Below the pieces are notes generated by a model. That model had not been told where the DNA came from. It was given only the letters and a program-made list of their open reading frames with translations, and did not search any database. Both the position numbers and the translations under genes were made by a program. Of a stretch of 64,000 bases of DNA, positions 39,701 to 54,700 are shown in pieces (positions within the stretch are counted from its first letter, which is position 1; the number at the start of each line of letters is the position of its first letter). Source of the stretch: Sinonovacula constricta (lineage: Eukaryota > Mollusca > Bivalvia > Cardiida > Solecurtidae); contig CM017559.1 of the NCBI GenBank assembly GCA_007844125.1, positions 30,380,426-30,444,425 on the forward strand, given 5' to 3'.

Positions 39701-42700
39701 CAGTCTATTTTACTGAATTTTATATCAAATTTAACAGCTTTTATGAAGTATTTTTAACATCAAAACTATATTTTGATAGTTTAAAAGGTAAAAAAGAATA
39801 CAACCAAAAAAGATACACTGTTCATTTTGTTTAAGGATGAGCCAATAATTTCATTTATTTCTGTGTATTAATTCTTTGTGCATTTATCAATAAATAAAAT
39901 ATTGCATTTTAAAAGTTTGAATTTCATGAGCTTTCCAATGGTGTATAGCCTTTAATTTTGGACCACAAATGAAGAAATTACAACAAAATAAAATTTACGC
40001 TTCTATACAATTCAACTGAAAATTCCTTGGAGATACCATCGAAGATGGCTGCCAAGATAAGGGATCTTCACTTTTGTGGAAACTATCTATAGTTTGCTTA
40101 TATTTATACATGTTTCAACATTTTATCCTTCTTCAGGGAAGTTTTTGCATAATTGCTGCATAGATTTATACTTAAATTTACATAAAAGGCTGTTTATCAC
40201 ATTACCTTAACTGTGAGACAGTACAAACTGTAAAATATATCACTTAAATATGCATTATTTCCAAGTCTGTATCAAGCATGATAGGGGTTTAAGTTTAAAA
40301 TAGATACCAACATCAGCTGATTAACCAATTGATCATGTAATGTGATTTCAAAAGTAAGTGATTTTCTTACAAAATTCCACATGTATGTAAGGCAATGATA
40401 AATAGTATTTTACAGGATCTTTTCAGGAAACCATAATTTATTGAGTGAAAAAGACTTGGTCCATACTGTTGGATATCACCTTTAGGAATGTTAGCCTGGC
40501 TTTTAAATCGTAATCTTTCAGTTTGAGCTTCAGAGTACATCACTTAATTGTGTAAATGATACACTCACAGGTAGTTTTATATTTTAATTGTCATCATGGA
40601 CTAATTAAGGTTTTCTTTTAAAGCAAAGATAGAAAAGTATACCGGTACATGTATGAAGGAGTTTCAAATAATAATTGTTAAAATAGATAATTGGATTAAA
40701 AAGCCAAATAAGCTCAATATACATGTATTGTCTAATAAAAAAACAAAATCTAAGAATTAGAATTAAAATCGGAATTTGAAATAAGAAATAAATTAACATA
40801 CTGTATTAGTCTGCCTAAAGAAAATAATCTGAATTCAAAGAAGCAAATAACATCACTATTTAAATTTTGGGCAATAAATCAATTGATAAAAGAAAAGTTG
40901 ATTATTACATAAATTAATAAGCAATTAATTTACAAACATCGTCATATCATACAGTAGAAGATTTAAAAGATTGTTTCTGTCAGTGTTGTGTACTGTTATG
41001 ATAAAACGTAATTGGTTAGTTTCATTGTTTAGTAAAAAAAAAAGAAGGAAACAGACTGTTATTGGCAATAAACAGAAGTAAAGGTAGCAGTATAATTAGA
41101 AATGCAGACAAAGGGTCCAGGTATCACCAGACGTACAGTTGAGTTATATTCTTTAAACAACACTTTCAAGGACAGTTTTTACTTTTAAGAATGAAAACAA
41201 GCCTGGTTTCATGCTACTAGACAACTCTTTACATAATTTTTACCAATTATGTATGAGCTTACATCAATTACATATAAAACTGGAAATGATCACTTATAAA
41301 ATTTTTCAAAATCTAGTTACTCTGACAAATGAACAAATGCCAAAATTTGAAAATATCAGCAATAAAATTGAGACAAATTTGCATCATATGTATGTTCATT
41401 GTAAGTGTATGATATATTGTATTTTTTTTCTTTTTATTTATTATGAATCTTTCTTTTTTTTCTGGCTCAGGCCAGTCTTTTTATCTGTTCATGGTCGACT
41501 GCAAAAAACAACAACTTTATATAAGGCAATACATACCCAACAAAGACAGTAGGACAACGATAAAGTCAAACACGTTCCAGGCCATTCTGAAGTAGTGCCA
41601 ACGGAGACCGACAATTTTGACGACAGCCTCGAGGGAGAAGACAACGACGAAGAGGATGTTGAGCATGTTGAGGATATCCGTGACCATATCAGTCTGGTGA
41701 TGGTGAGATACTGCCATGGTGATCATGTTGAGGAAGATTATCACCACGATACACAGCTCAAACTTGCTGCTGTTAGAAATATCATAAAACACGCCCTGGA
41801 TCTTGTTCTGGAAAAATAAACAGTAACGCATTGGTATGGTGAAATTAAATACTGAATCAGGTTTGGCATCAATGAACAGATATTGCCTGACTGGTTTTGA
41901 TGGACACGTATATTTATATAAACTCATACAAGGATTCATGAACATATATCTTTGGTTAATTGCCTAGCAAGAGCATTTTAGATGAGCACATTTACTCCTT
42001 AGAGACTATGCATATATTTGATGAAATACTAAAAAAAAAAAATGTTAAAAAAAGAAAATATGACATAATCTATGTGGTGCAAAACTGTTTATAGTATAAC
42101 ACAGCTATTATGAACATGTATGATTACATGTAACATTAGTGCAAAAATATGACAATGTATTCATAATATTTTTTTTTTAATCTAATGCAGACCATATGAA
42201 ATTTAATCTAGTGTTGCCTAATCATGTGGCTATAAAGTTTTATAGCTTAAGTCAGATCATATGCTTTAGTTTTAAACAAAATGTAAAAAATACATGACTT
42301 TGGTGTTACAGATATAGTGTATATCTTTTCAAATTGTATTGGATCTATTTAATAAGTAGTCAATATGTAGAACCAAAATAAAACTTGAAAACAATTTTAT
42401 TAGTTATTTCAAGAAATAAATGAAAACAAAAGCGCAAGCTTAATTGATCTCAGACAACTTTTAAAGCTAAAAAGGACTTACTTGTAAATTGGAATGAAAG
42501 TTACAGAAATTTAAAATAAAAGTGACTAAACAATGCTGTATGTGCAAGAAACCCACCCTGTTGTAGGAACACTCTACAAATATTACAAACAAAACAAAAG
42601 TAATTTCTAGAAGCAAACAACTAAAATATGAAAGTATGAATATTCATATTAAAAAAAAAAAGAATGATGTAGAACGAGTCATGGGTTGATTAAACTTTAC

Positions 42701-45700
42701 ATGTTTAAACTCTTACCATTTAAAGGTAAGATAAGGGACAAACACACTTTTCTACACCAAAACTTGAAGCAGTATTTAAAATCAAAAGGCCCATAATAAA
42801 GGAAGGAATCTATGGATAAGATATACTTTTCAAATAAATAATCATTGACTAATTAACAACCATATACTGAAAGAGCAAACATTGATGGATTAACAACCAT
42901 AGATATAAAGAGCAAACATTGATGGATTAACAACTATAGATATAAAGAGCAAACATTGATGGATTAACAACCAAAGATTTTAATAGCAAACATTGATGGA
43001 TTAACAACCATAGATTTTAATAGCAAACATTGATGGATTAACAACCATAGATATAAAGAGCAAACATTGATGGATTAACAACCAAAGATTTTAATAGCAA
43101 ACATTGATGGATTAACAGCCATGGATTTTAATAGCAAACATTGATGGATTAACAGCCATGGATTTTAATAGCAAACATTGATGGATTAACAACCATAGAT
43201 TTAAAGAGCAAACATTGATGGATTAACAACCGTAGATTTAAAGAGCAAACATTGATGGATTAACAACCGTAGATTTAAAGAGCAAACATTGATGGATTAA
43301 CAACCATAGATTTAAAGAGCAAACATTGTTGGATTAACAACCATAGATATAAAGAGCAAACATTGATGGATTAACAACCGTAGATTTAAAGAGCAAACAT
43401 TGATGGATTAACAACCGTAGATTTAAAGAGCAAACATTGTTGGATTAACAACCATAGATTTAAAGAGCAAACATTGATGGATTAACAACCATAGATTTAA
43501 AGAGCAAACATTGTTGGATTAACAACCATAGATTTAAAGAGCAAACATTGATGGATTAACAACCGTAGATATAAAGAGCAAACACTGATGGATTAACAAC
43601 CATAGATATAAAGAGCAAACATTGATGGATTAACAACCATAGATATAAAGAGCAAACATTGATGGATTAACAACCGTAGATATAAAGAGCAAACACTGAT
43701 GGATTAACAACCATAGATATAAAGAGCAAACATTGATGGATTAACAACCATAGATATAAAGAGCAAACATTGATGGATTAACAACCAGAGATATAAAGAG
43801 CAAACATTGATGGATTAACAGCCATAGATTTAAAGAGCAAACATTGATGGATTAACAGCCATAGATTTAAAGAGCGAACATTGATGGATTAAGAACCGTA
43901 GATTTAAAGAGCAAACATTGATGGATTACAACCATAGATATAAAGAGCAAACATTGATGGATTAACAACTGTAGATTTAAAGAGCAAACATTGATGGATT
44001 ACAACAACATATTTAAAGAGCAATCATTGATGGATTACAACCATAGATATAAAGAGCAAACATTGATGGATTAACAACCATAGATTTAAAGAGCAAACAT
44101 TGATGGATTAACAGCCATAGATTTAAAGAGCAAACATTGATGGATTAACAGCCATAGATTTTAATAGCAAACATTGATGGATTAACAACCAAAGATTTAA
44201 AGAGCAAACATTGATGGATTAACAACCATAGATTTAAAGAGCAAACATTGATGGATTACAACCATATATTTAAAGAGCAAACATTGATGGATTAACAACC
44301 ATATATTTAAAGAGCAAACATTGATGGATTAACAACCATCTATTTTAAGAGCAAACATTGATGGATTAACAACCGTAGATTTAAAGAGCAAACACTGATG
44401 GATTAACAAGCAAATGTCAATGAAGACACTAAATATATTTATTTTTCCTAAAAATCATAAGAAAAGCCATTGATATAAAGTAAAATTGCATGATTTATAA
44501 AAAATAAATAAATATAAAACTACAGACACACACACAACATAATAAATGTAATTTTTTGATGCACATTTACTAATTTAGATCAGTTTTTACATATATTTAA
44601 GAGAGGATATCAATATGAGGGGCATTAAAAAGTTACACATGATAATACATGTGGCAACAGAGAGTATAAACTAAAATGAAGGAAGAACTTTTATAAACGT
44701 CCCTCAGGAATGTGTTCAGGTATTATGGAAATGTATACCTTCTTCCTCTACTTACCAAGAATGCATTTTTACACTGGTAACATAACAAACAGAAAACACA
44801 CAGCTATTTAGTTGCAAGGACAACATCAAACCTTGTGCTCAAGTGTGATTATAAAAGCCCTCAAATAATCAGGGCTTGTTACAAAGGTCCTCAAATAATC
44901 AGGGCTTGTTACAAAGGTCTTAAATAATAAGGGCTTGTTACAAAGGTCCTCAAATAATCAGGGCTTGTTACAAAGGTCCTCAAATAATCAGGGCTTGTTA
45001 CAAAGGCCCTCAAATAATCAGGGCTTGTTACAAAGGTCATCAAATAATCAGGGCTTGTTGCAAAGGCCCTCAAATAATAAGGGCTTGTTGCAAAGGCTCT
45101 CAAATAAACAGGGCTTGTTACAAAGGTCCTCAAATAATCAGGGTTTGTTACAAAGGCCCTCAAATTATCAGGGCTTGTTACAATGGTCCTCAAATAATAA
45201 AGGCTTGTTACAAAGGTCCTCAAATAATAAGGGCTTGTTACAAAGGTCCTCAAATAATAAAGGCTTGTTACAAAGGTCCTCAAATAATAAGGGCTTGTTA
45301 CAAAGGTCCTCAAATAATAAGGGCTTGTTACAAAGGCCCTCAAATAATAAGGGCTTGTTACAAAGGTCCTCAAATAATAAGGGCTTGTTACAAAGGTCCT
45401 CAAATAATAAGGGCTTGTTACAAAGGTCCTCAAATAATAAGTCCTTATTACAAAGGCCTTCAAATAATAAGGGCTTGTTACAAAGGCCCTCAAATGATAA
45501 TGGCTTGTTAAGGCCTTTTTCTAAAAATTAAAATGATGTAATGAAGAGCATTTTTTTATATTACTGTGTTTAATCAAACAAAATTCCGTATAAAGGGTCT
45601 TCAAACAAGCTATGCTAATATATTGTATTTTACTTTGTTATAATACTGAAATTATGCTTTAAATTCAAAAATATGTAACATTAACTTCAGATGTAATCTA

Positions 45701-48700
45701 TACTCATTTTCAACTTTTGTGAAAGGATTTTAGAAAAAAAATGAAGATCTATTGCAGCCAGAAAAAGAAAAAAATGTGAATGCTTATTGGCCTGTTTTTC
45801 AATTGTTATAGCCCTGAACTTAACTTGTATACTTAAATGTCTATATTGCAGTACTTAAACAGTACAGACGTTACTTTTGTTCTCTTATTTTATAAATGAA
45901 ATAATGCTGTTGTTTCTCCTTGTCGCACCAGTAGTATTTCAATTATCGACAGAGATTGTCCACTAGAAGCAGATATAGTGCTGCCTTCAGCGTATTTAGT
46001 TAAGAACACCTGCCATGATACTACACTCAGTCACCTAACTGTGACACCGGGCTGACCAGTCATGAAACATTATATTTGCTTAAGCTCAAGCAAGGGAGTG
46101 ATACAATACCATTTTATATATGAAATTTCAAACAATGTATTCAACATAAAAGTTGCAGAATATCTGAACTGAATTCTTTACTCTGACAAATCAGCTTCAC
46201 ACCTCTTTGTTATTTAAATGTTAACCAACTACCGGGGAAACCTGTTAATTTTATTTTTTGTTCTGTTTCTATTACAATTTTACACTGAGCAAAAACCTTG
46301 GGATCAAGATGTCAATTAGAATCCATAGACACAACATGCAAAATTGCACCATGACAACATCAATTTAATTATTAAAGGTGGTACCGACAGTTTAAACCAA
46401 ATTATTTATCCTTAAATAACCAAATAAGTCATTGTCACCTGACAGAATCTTGCAAATGCTGCTCATTTATGCCCTAGATCAGTGTGAACAGTGAAACGTA
46501 AGTCCTCATTCCTCATTGCAAACAGGTACTTCCTATCTGAGCCACACTGCACAGACAGCTATTTTTTACTTGAAAAACCCATAACAACATACTTTTGAGA
46601 TTACGTTATAGCATCTTCCAGGTAATCCGCTCTGACTTCAGTATCTATTTTTAGCAAAGATCCCTATCATGCTTATTTATAGATTTGGAATGATTGAACC
46701 TTTAGAGTGTTTTTATCGCATTTTATTCTGTCTAACAATATAGGCAGTATTCGAAAGTGTCTTTACTTATACTCAAGTATGAGTTCATGCAGAAATTATG
46801 CCATAATTCCCCAAAGCAGTGATAAGATATTGTTACTTGAATTTGATATAGGCAAACTCTCAGATACCACCTTTAAGCACTTAAACACTATGATATGTAA
46901 ATATGGCTGACTCTTAGCCTGCTTTCCATACATTTAGCTTAGAAAGATAGTGGAGTTCCAGATCAGCCAGATCTTGCTGAGAACTGTCTTATCTGGGTCC
47001 ACACTATAAGCCACTAAGCCTCTATCAACAGGTCTTGTACCCTTAGAATACAGTTGTTATTCACAACAAGAAATGTAACTGGATTTAACATATTCACCCA
47101 AAGATGCACTGAATCTATGGCTTGCATAACCATTTTAATAGAATGACCTTTAATATGACCTTGACCTTGCGAGTTGCGCTTGCAAATGGTATGCTGAAGA
47201 CACAGTAGTAAAATGGTGAAGTTTGATGGAATACCAACAAAAAGGGCAAAGCTATAGCCAAGATACTACTATATAGCATGAGTAGCCAAAAAGGTTCTTA
47301 AATATGACCTTGACCTTAATTGTTGCACTTTTAAATCCTACGAGAGATACACCTTCAAGTCAGTTTCTGTTAGTTGGTGAAGTATGATTTCAGTAATTAA
47401 ATTACATGGAAGTTATGTCTGTGGACAGATGGACATACAAATGGAGAATGCAACTCCTAAATACTGCCCTTCAGGGACATAAAAAGAATCTAGTATGGGT
47501 TATAAACAAATGCAGCAGGCTAATGGTTAAATGTTGTTCAATGCCTGATCCTACCTTTGGTCTCTTTATGGTTTTCTGTGGTTTCTTGTTACCCAGCTTC
47601 TTAATGGTGTTGTAATACTGTCTCTGACCAGATGTCAGGAACATGTCTAGGTAGCTTCCATCATACTGTAACAGACCAGGACAAGTCATGAGCTATGTAA
47701 CATAGAGTGGTCCCCATCAACCCATTTCAGAGTTTAAATCATATTGCAACACATAGAATCTGTTCATGAATTTTATATGTTAAAGTTTCACACAAGATTA
47801 AACTTGTGAGGCTTGTCTTGGAGTTAAGGGATTAGCCTGCATTTTTTGCCGATACTGATCAGCAACATTTCTATCATTATAGCACAGGGGCACTTATGAG
47901 GTGCCCAGGGACTGAACCCGGCCGGTCCATTATACTGACACCGACAAGTTAGGCATAATGCTGTCCCTTTAGCCCCGAGCTTTAGGAGGGAAGCCATTTC
48001 TACCAACTTTAAAGTCTTTGGTTTGACCCGGCTGGAGTTTGAACCAACAACCTCTCGATCTTCAATCCGACGCTCGACCACCTGAGCTTTTGCGGCCAGT
48101 CGCAGTTAAGGGTATGAAACTGGGACAACCACCATCAGGTTTAAGATTATCTTTGTTTTTTTTTATTTGTGTAAATTTTGGAAACTGATAACTAATGGCC
48201 AAGATCATAAACATAAAATATTAGGAAAATGGGTTTTCTATCAGCAAGTCCAAGGGAACCCACCTTTTTCTTGAGCATGTTGAAGTTGTCAATGATGACA
48301 CCAATGAAGAGGTTGAGGGTGAAGAACGCCCCAAAGATGATGAAGGCGACAAAGTAAAGATAGGAGTAGAGGCTGCTCTCAAAGTGGGGCTGTTTGTCCA
48401 CATCTGTACTATCTACAGCATCAATCATCACTTCCATCCAGCCCTCAAATGTGGCCTGCAAAAAAGAACACAAAATATGTAAGGCTTGCTGCCATTGTTT
48501 TAAGGATTTTGCAAAAGCCAGAATGCTTCTGTCAAGAATAAGATAATTGAAATTATTTTTTTCAGTGAATATTATTATTTAGGGATGGTAAAGGTTATGA
48601 AAACAGTAATCTGTTTACCATTTAATGTTTGACCAGTTAATCAGAACAATTTTACTTCTCTATTACTGTATAGGAAAGGTGATACAGGTGTGATCATTAT

Positions 48701-51700
48701 TTGGGCTCCTGTTGAGTTTTGTAAATATTTAGAGCCAAACACTACATACAATATGTACAATATGCAGAATAAGCAATAGTAAAAAAGCTGGTAGTCAATA
48801 CAAGTTATCTTTATTTGGCACAAAAAATAACAGCAGGCAAGTGATCTCAAAATTTGAACTTCAATCACAAATAACGCTGAAAGCTCAGCCGTTGGTTAGG
48901 ACCGCTCACTTATATGACCCTTTCAGTTAACACCACTCATTTTTATGAGCCTTAAAGACCACCAAAATGAGCATTTCTGCTGAGACCACTCTCTTATATT
49001 AAGATATATATTGACCCATTCTGCTAAGACCACTGGCTTATATGATCCCTTATAGCTAAGACCACTGGCTTATATGATCCCTTTCAGCTAAGACCACTGG
49101 CTTATATGATCCCTTTCAGCTAAGACCACTGGCTTATATGTTCCCTTTCAGCTAAGACCACTGGCTTATATGATCCCTTTCAGCTAAGACCACTGGCTTA
49201 TATGATCCCTTCAAGCTAAGACCACTGGCTTATATGATCCCTTTCAGCTAAGACCACTGGCTTATATGATCCCTTTCAGCTAAGACCACTGACTTATATG
49301 ATCCCTTTCAGCAAAGACCACTGGCTTATATGATCCCTTTCAGCTAAGACCACTGGCTTATATGATCCCTTTGTAATGACCACCAACATGACCATCCACA
49401 TGATCCCTTTTGTCTAAGACCACCAGCATGTTCCCTTTCAGCTAAGACCATACTACTTACCACTTGAAAGAGAGCAAGGTAACCAGAGCCAACATGATCA
49501 AAGTTGATCTTGGAGTTCTCCCATTTGTAGCCAAGGCTTTGACTCGCATTTGACTCACAGGTCTGTTTATCTGGCACCACATCCCTTGAGAGTCGGTTAC
49601 CGTCAGCATCAACACACTTGTAGAACTTGCCGGCAAAGAACTGGACACCCATGATTGAGAAGATGAGCCAGAATACAAAGCAGACGACAAGCACGTTGAC
49701 GATGGAGGGGATAGCCATCATAAGGGCGTTTACCACGATCTGAAAACACATGGGGGGGGGAAATATTCATCAATGTATGGATAAATGCACTTTACATCAT
49801 GATTATTTTATTATATTTAACCATTTTTCATCAAATACATAGGGATATTTGGCAATTAATTGATAGGGGTAGACTAAAAATTAATTTATGCTATGGTTTA
49901 AGTGTGGCTACAATTGACAATAGTTTTTAAAGATGCTATACTTACAGCTATCCATGTATTTGTTTCTTAAATAAGAAAAAAAGAGTTAGATTGCAGTAGT
50001 GTTTTTGTTGTTGTTGTTGTTGTACATGTACAATGAGCTTTCATAGTTTCTTTGTCTCGTACATACCCTCATTCCCTGCCAGCGAGAGATGGCACGTAAA
50101 GGTCGGAGTGCTCGGAGGGTTCTTAATGACCGGAACGCTGACAGACTTGCTGCACCATAAGCATCAGCAATCAGACTGGCCAAAGACACCTTTAGCAAGA
50201 GGTCAATAGTTACACATTAGTTCAACAAAAAAAGTTAAACTTTAGCAAGGGATGGACATAAGTAACATATAAGAAATTAATGAATAATAATATTAAATCA
50301 GTATAAAAGTTGCTATACTTTCAATAGGATTGTTTGTTTGTTTGTTTATTGGGTTTATCGTCCCACCAACAGTATTTCAGTTATCTGGAGACAGTGTCCA
50401 CTTGAAGCAGATACAGTGCTGCCTTCACTGTGTATAGTATGCCGTGAATACCTGGCATGATTCTACACCCAGTCACATTATCCTGACACCGGGCCAACCA
50501 GTTGTGGAACTACCCTTATATTTGCTTGAGCGTAAGCAAGGGAGCTATGCCACTACCATTTTTAACGACTTTGGTATGTCGCGGCCCGGGATCGAACCCG
50601 GGGCCTTTACCGATTGCGCTACCAGGTCTGGTCCAATAGGATTGTTTTATTTTCATATTCTAATATTGTTGATACCAGTAATTTAAGCAGACTTTAAAAG
50701 ATTGCAGCTTTATTCTAAAATAAAAAACTAAACTTATCATCTCACCATGATGGTGGCTTAAATATTTTCAAACAAAGCATTACTTAAACAAAAATGAAAA
50801 TAATAAATATTATTAAACATCTTAAAAATGCAAAATGGATCAGTAATTAAGAAAGTAGTGAAATAAAGAATCTAACTTAAATACACAGAGCTTCTATTGT
50901 CTAGTGGTTCAGACGTTAGACTCCGGATCAAAGGGTCCTGAGTTCAAATCCCTCCCCAAACTGACCTCACAATGTTAGTCCTTGAGCAAGACTATTAACT
51001 TCACATTGCTCCAGGTACTCAGTACCTGAGTACTGGTTCTACCCGGAAGATGACAGTCGGGAGGGACTTATCTAAGTTTAAAAATAAACTTGTTTCTCAA
51101 TCAGCTATAACTAAAACATTTAAACCAATATAAGATAAACTAAGACGACAAAGACCTTGAAATAAAAGCTTATATTAATAATGATGTAAAAATAGAAAAG
51201 TTCATAGTAACAAGTACTGACTTACAGCCACGATAGCAAAGTCCAAGATACACCAGAAGTTTGTAAAGTAAGATTTCATTCCAAAAGCCAGCCATTTCAT
51301 CAACATTTCCAGAGTGAAGAGAACGGCGAATATGATGTTGAGCCATTGCAGAGCTGCTACCATGTGGGGTTTAGAGTACAAGTTAACATCTTCAAATGCC
51401 TGCAAAAATATAATGTGTAACATTCAAATCATCAAATGCCTGGAAACATATAATGTGTAACATTCAAATCTTCAAATGCCTGGAAACATATAATGTGTAA
51501 CATTCAAATCATCAAATGCCTGCAAACATATAATGTGTAACATTCAAATCATCAAATGCCTGCAAACATATAATGTGTAACATTCAAATCATCAAATGCC
51601 TGGAAACAAATAATGCAATATTCACAACTTCAAATGCCTGGAAACATGTTTTGTGTAAGATTCACATCTTGAAATGCCTGGAAACATTTAATGTAAGAAT

Positions 51701-54700
51701 AACATTTATCAACTTATTGAAATGGTGTCCTTAACCTTTAGATCTAGCATATCCACTATTGTTAAAAATTACTGAGGGTCACGATAATAAGGATTTGGTA
51801 TTTTACAAATAATTTTAATATAAACAAGGCAGAAGCAAATCTGTTTGTTGATTAACATGTTTCATTGAGATACTGTTGAAATCATCACATTTTAGACAAA
51901 AGTATTATGTTTTTGTACATAAAACGCACAAATCCCCAAACAAAGGTCAGATATTGTTACATATATTAGATATAGGCAAACTGTTAGCTACCACATTTAA
52001 TGGGGTGAATGAAGTTTTCAGTGCTATATAAAAACAATTCCGAATCACCAAGTTCCGCCTCTTTGTATTACATGCATCTACTCACCAGAGAGATACTGCT
52101 GGCGGCAATAAGAAAGAGGATGGTGGACTCGAAGATCTTGTGAGAGACGATCATGTTCATGTAGACTCGGAACATAAACCAGTGCTCCATATACTTCTTC
52201 CCGTCCAATGCAAAGTAGCAGGCACAGCTATAATCAAGTGAGAAGACAATTAGAAAGGTATGCAGTGGTTGATGGTGTCTATGAGGTATCTGTCAGCCAC
52301 ATTCAGTTGCTAAAATGATATGGGAGATGAAAGCAAATGAGGTTTATCTATTTAGCAAAATTCTTTATATTTTACATTTTTTTATAGTTAATGGAATAAG
52401 ATCACGTTGAGGTCGGGTGGCTCTGTGATCATAGACACTTTTGTTTAATTGAAGATGTATGTTTATAAAACATAAATTAAAAAAACTTGTGGTATTTGTA
52501 ACATACCATTGTATGTATACACTCAACTACACATATATATCATTGCCGTGACATTTATCATTCTTTTTCTAACAATTACCAGTATCATGACTATACATAA
52601 ATGAGGATTATTTTTATTCTTCAAAATTAAAAAAAAGAATAAACAGCAAAAAATACATGATATTTTAAATGTGTGTGAAAGCATTATTATGAACAATAAC
52701 AAATAATCAAAATCAACGAATGAACAAATGAAAGAACAAGTATATATCAAACAACTTGACTTAAATGTGAACAAATACCTTTTAAGTAATGGAAATCGTT
52801 CCAAGATTACAACTGATGAAAATCGTTCCAATCTAACAAGTGATGGAAATCTTTCCAAGACTAAATCCCATATTATACTGTAAATTGATTAATAAAGCTA
52901 TTGGTGTAACTTGACATTAATTATAACACATCTAAAACAAATATCTTCTAATTGTAATTAAGCATTACCTAATAAAGCTCTATGCTGAAACACAAATCAG
53001 TGCCTAAACAAAACATACACTTTCAGTTTCCTATTCTAACATGAACTATAACAGTATACAGTGAGTTAAAAAAAATAATTTAAATGACCAAATTAGTTGT
53101 GTGGTTTTTTTTTTTAATTTTGTTCCCAAACAGCTTACCATGCAATTATAAGCATTTTCATTACTAGTATCTTAAAATGCAATTATCAGTAGTTAGCTTT
53201 ATTATTGTAAACCTGTATATTATTCACTAGTTTGTATCTGTATTACATTACAAGTCTCAACACACTTTCTCATGCACATAGATTTTAAATAAACTGTGGT
53301 TTTTCTTACCAAGTAACATACAGATATTGATAAAAAAATGGATAATTTTTTTTAGAATAGGCGAAGATCCAGAAAAGAGAAGTTAACCTCATTGTTTGTT
53401 ACTATATATTTTATAATTCTTAACCAATCTTTGTACTGATGGTACTCATTGAAAATGTCTGATCGAAATGATTCTAATGACTACCAGGTGTAAAGGGTTT
53501 GGAGGACAAATAATGGAGTAGGCAGGAGCTGTATATCCCACAATTCTCAACCAAACCCTATATTGATGGTACTCATTGAAATTGTCTGTTCAAGACGATT
53601 CTAATGAGTACCAGGTATAATGGGTTTGGAGGAGAAATGGCAGATTTAGCAAGAGCTGTACCCTTCATATCTGGGGTTCTCGATTTTAGATGATAGAATG
53701 GCCAACTGTGTAAATCTACAAGAAGCATTATCAGCAGTGTGTATGGCAAAAACATAAAAAACATCTAACAAATTGAAGCATAAATAGTCATGGCAGAGTG
53801 TTTGCATACAATATTCTAAATATAAAACATTACTGAGATTATAAGCAAGTGAGAAATATTTATATACATGTATATGTATATATTATGGTGATTATTTTGG
53901 GATTATTTACTTTTATACAATCTTGTATGTTTAATAAAGGAAATACTGGTGAATATCGAAATATTATCCCAAGTGCCTTAAGCTTAGTCAGTCCAACCAA
54001 CAATTATTCAATTTCACTAAAACAATGATACTGAAAGCAATTATAAATGTATTTTTAAAATTGTGCCAACACTGTGACAATAAACCCAATACCACACATG
54101 GCAACATTATCTTGATGCCAGAAGAGCATTTCACTTAATTTTTAATAACATCTTCATAGGAATTTGTGTCATCAGAATATAAATTTGGAAAATACTCTTT
54201 TGTGTGTGGAGTTGTGTTTATTTGAGGTTCATTTTTAAGTATTGTTGAGACTCATTGCTTCATCATAAAATAATTTGAGTGAATTTCTATAAAACCTCCC
54301 ATAAAAAACTAGCACACAGTTGAAAATTTGACTTCAAGAGCAACAAGCCATAAATAGTTGGATCAATTAACTCATAAATTAACAAATGACTTGTCGCAAA
54401 TGTTTCTGAAATATCTAAATGACAAAAATAAAGGAATGTAAATGAATCCATGTATGATTTTTAGCTATAAACATCTATAAACATATATAAATTGGAATAA
54501 CTTGGCCTGTTGAATGATTAACAAGAGGATGGCTACTATACTACTACTTCTTTTTTTTAAGATATCTAAAAGATCAAAACAAACTAAATCTCCAGTATAC
54601 AATTTTGTGACATTCCACATCACCCTAATGGATTTCAGACAGTTTCTACCAATACTCCAATTTAATAATCTTTTCGCTATATGCTTACAAACAGTTTAAA

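Noticed and set aside
42856..44410. CRISPR-like regular repeats
   Set aside because: Units are contiguous 37-mers without unique spacers, in animal intronic DNA.
44909..45531. Long open frames on both strands encoding 10-residue repeats
   Set aside because: They are a by-product of a 30-bp minisatellite lacking stops; no splice or start context supports them, and they lie inside a channel intron.
48264..49739. NaV1 (para) sodium channel, CaV or NALCN identity
   Set aside because: The domain III filter is E, not K (NaV1); domain IV is A, not E (CaV, NALCN); the overall S4 and linker sequences are sodium-channel-like.
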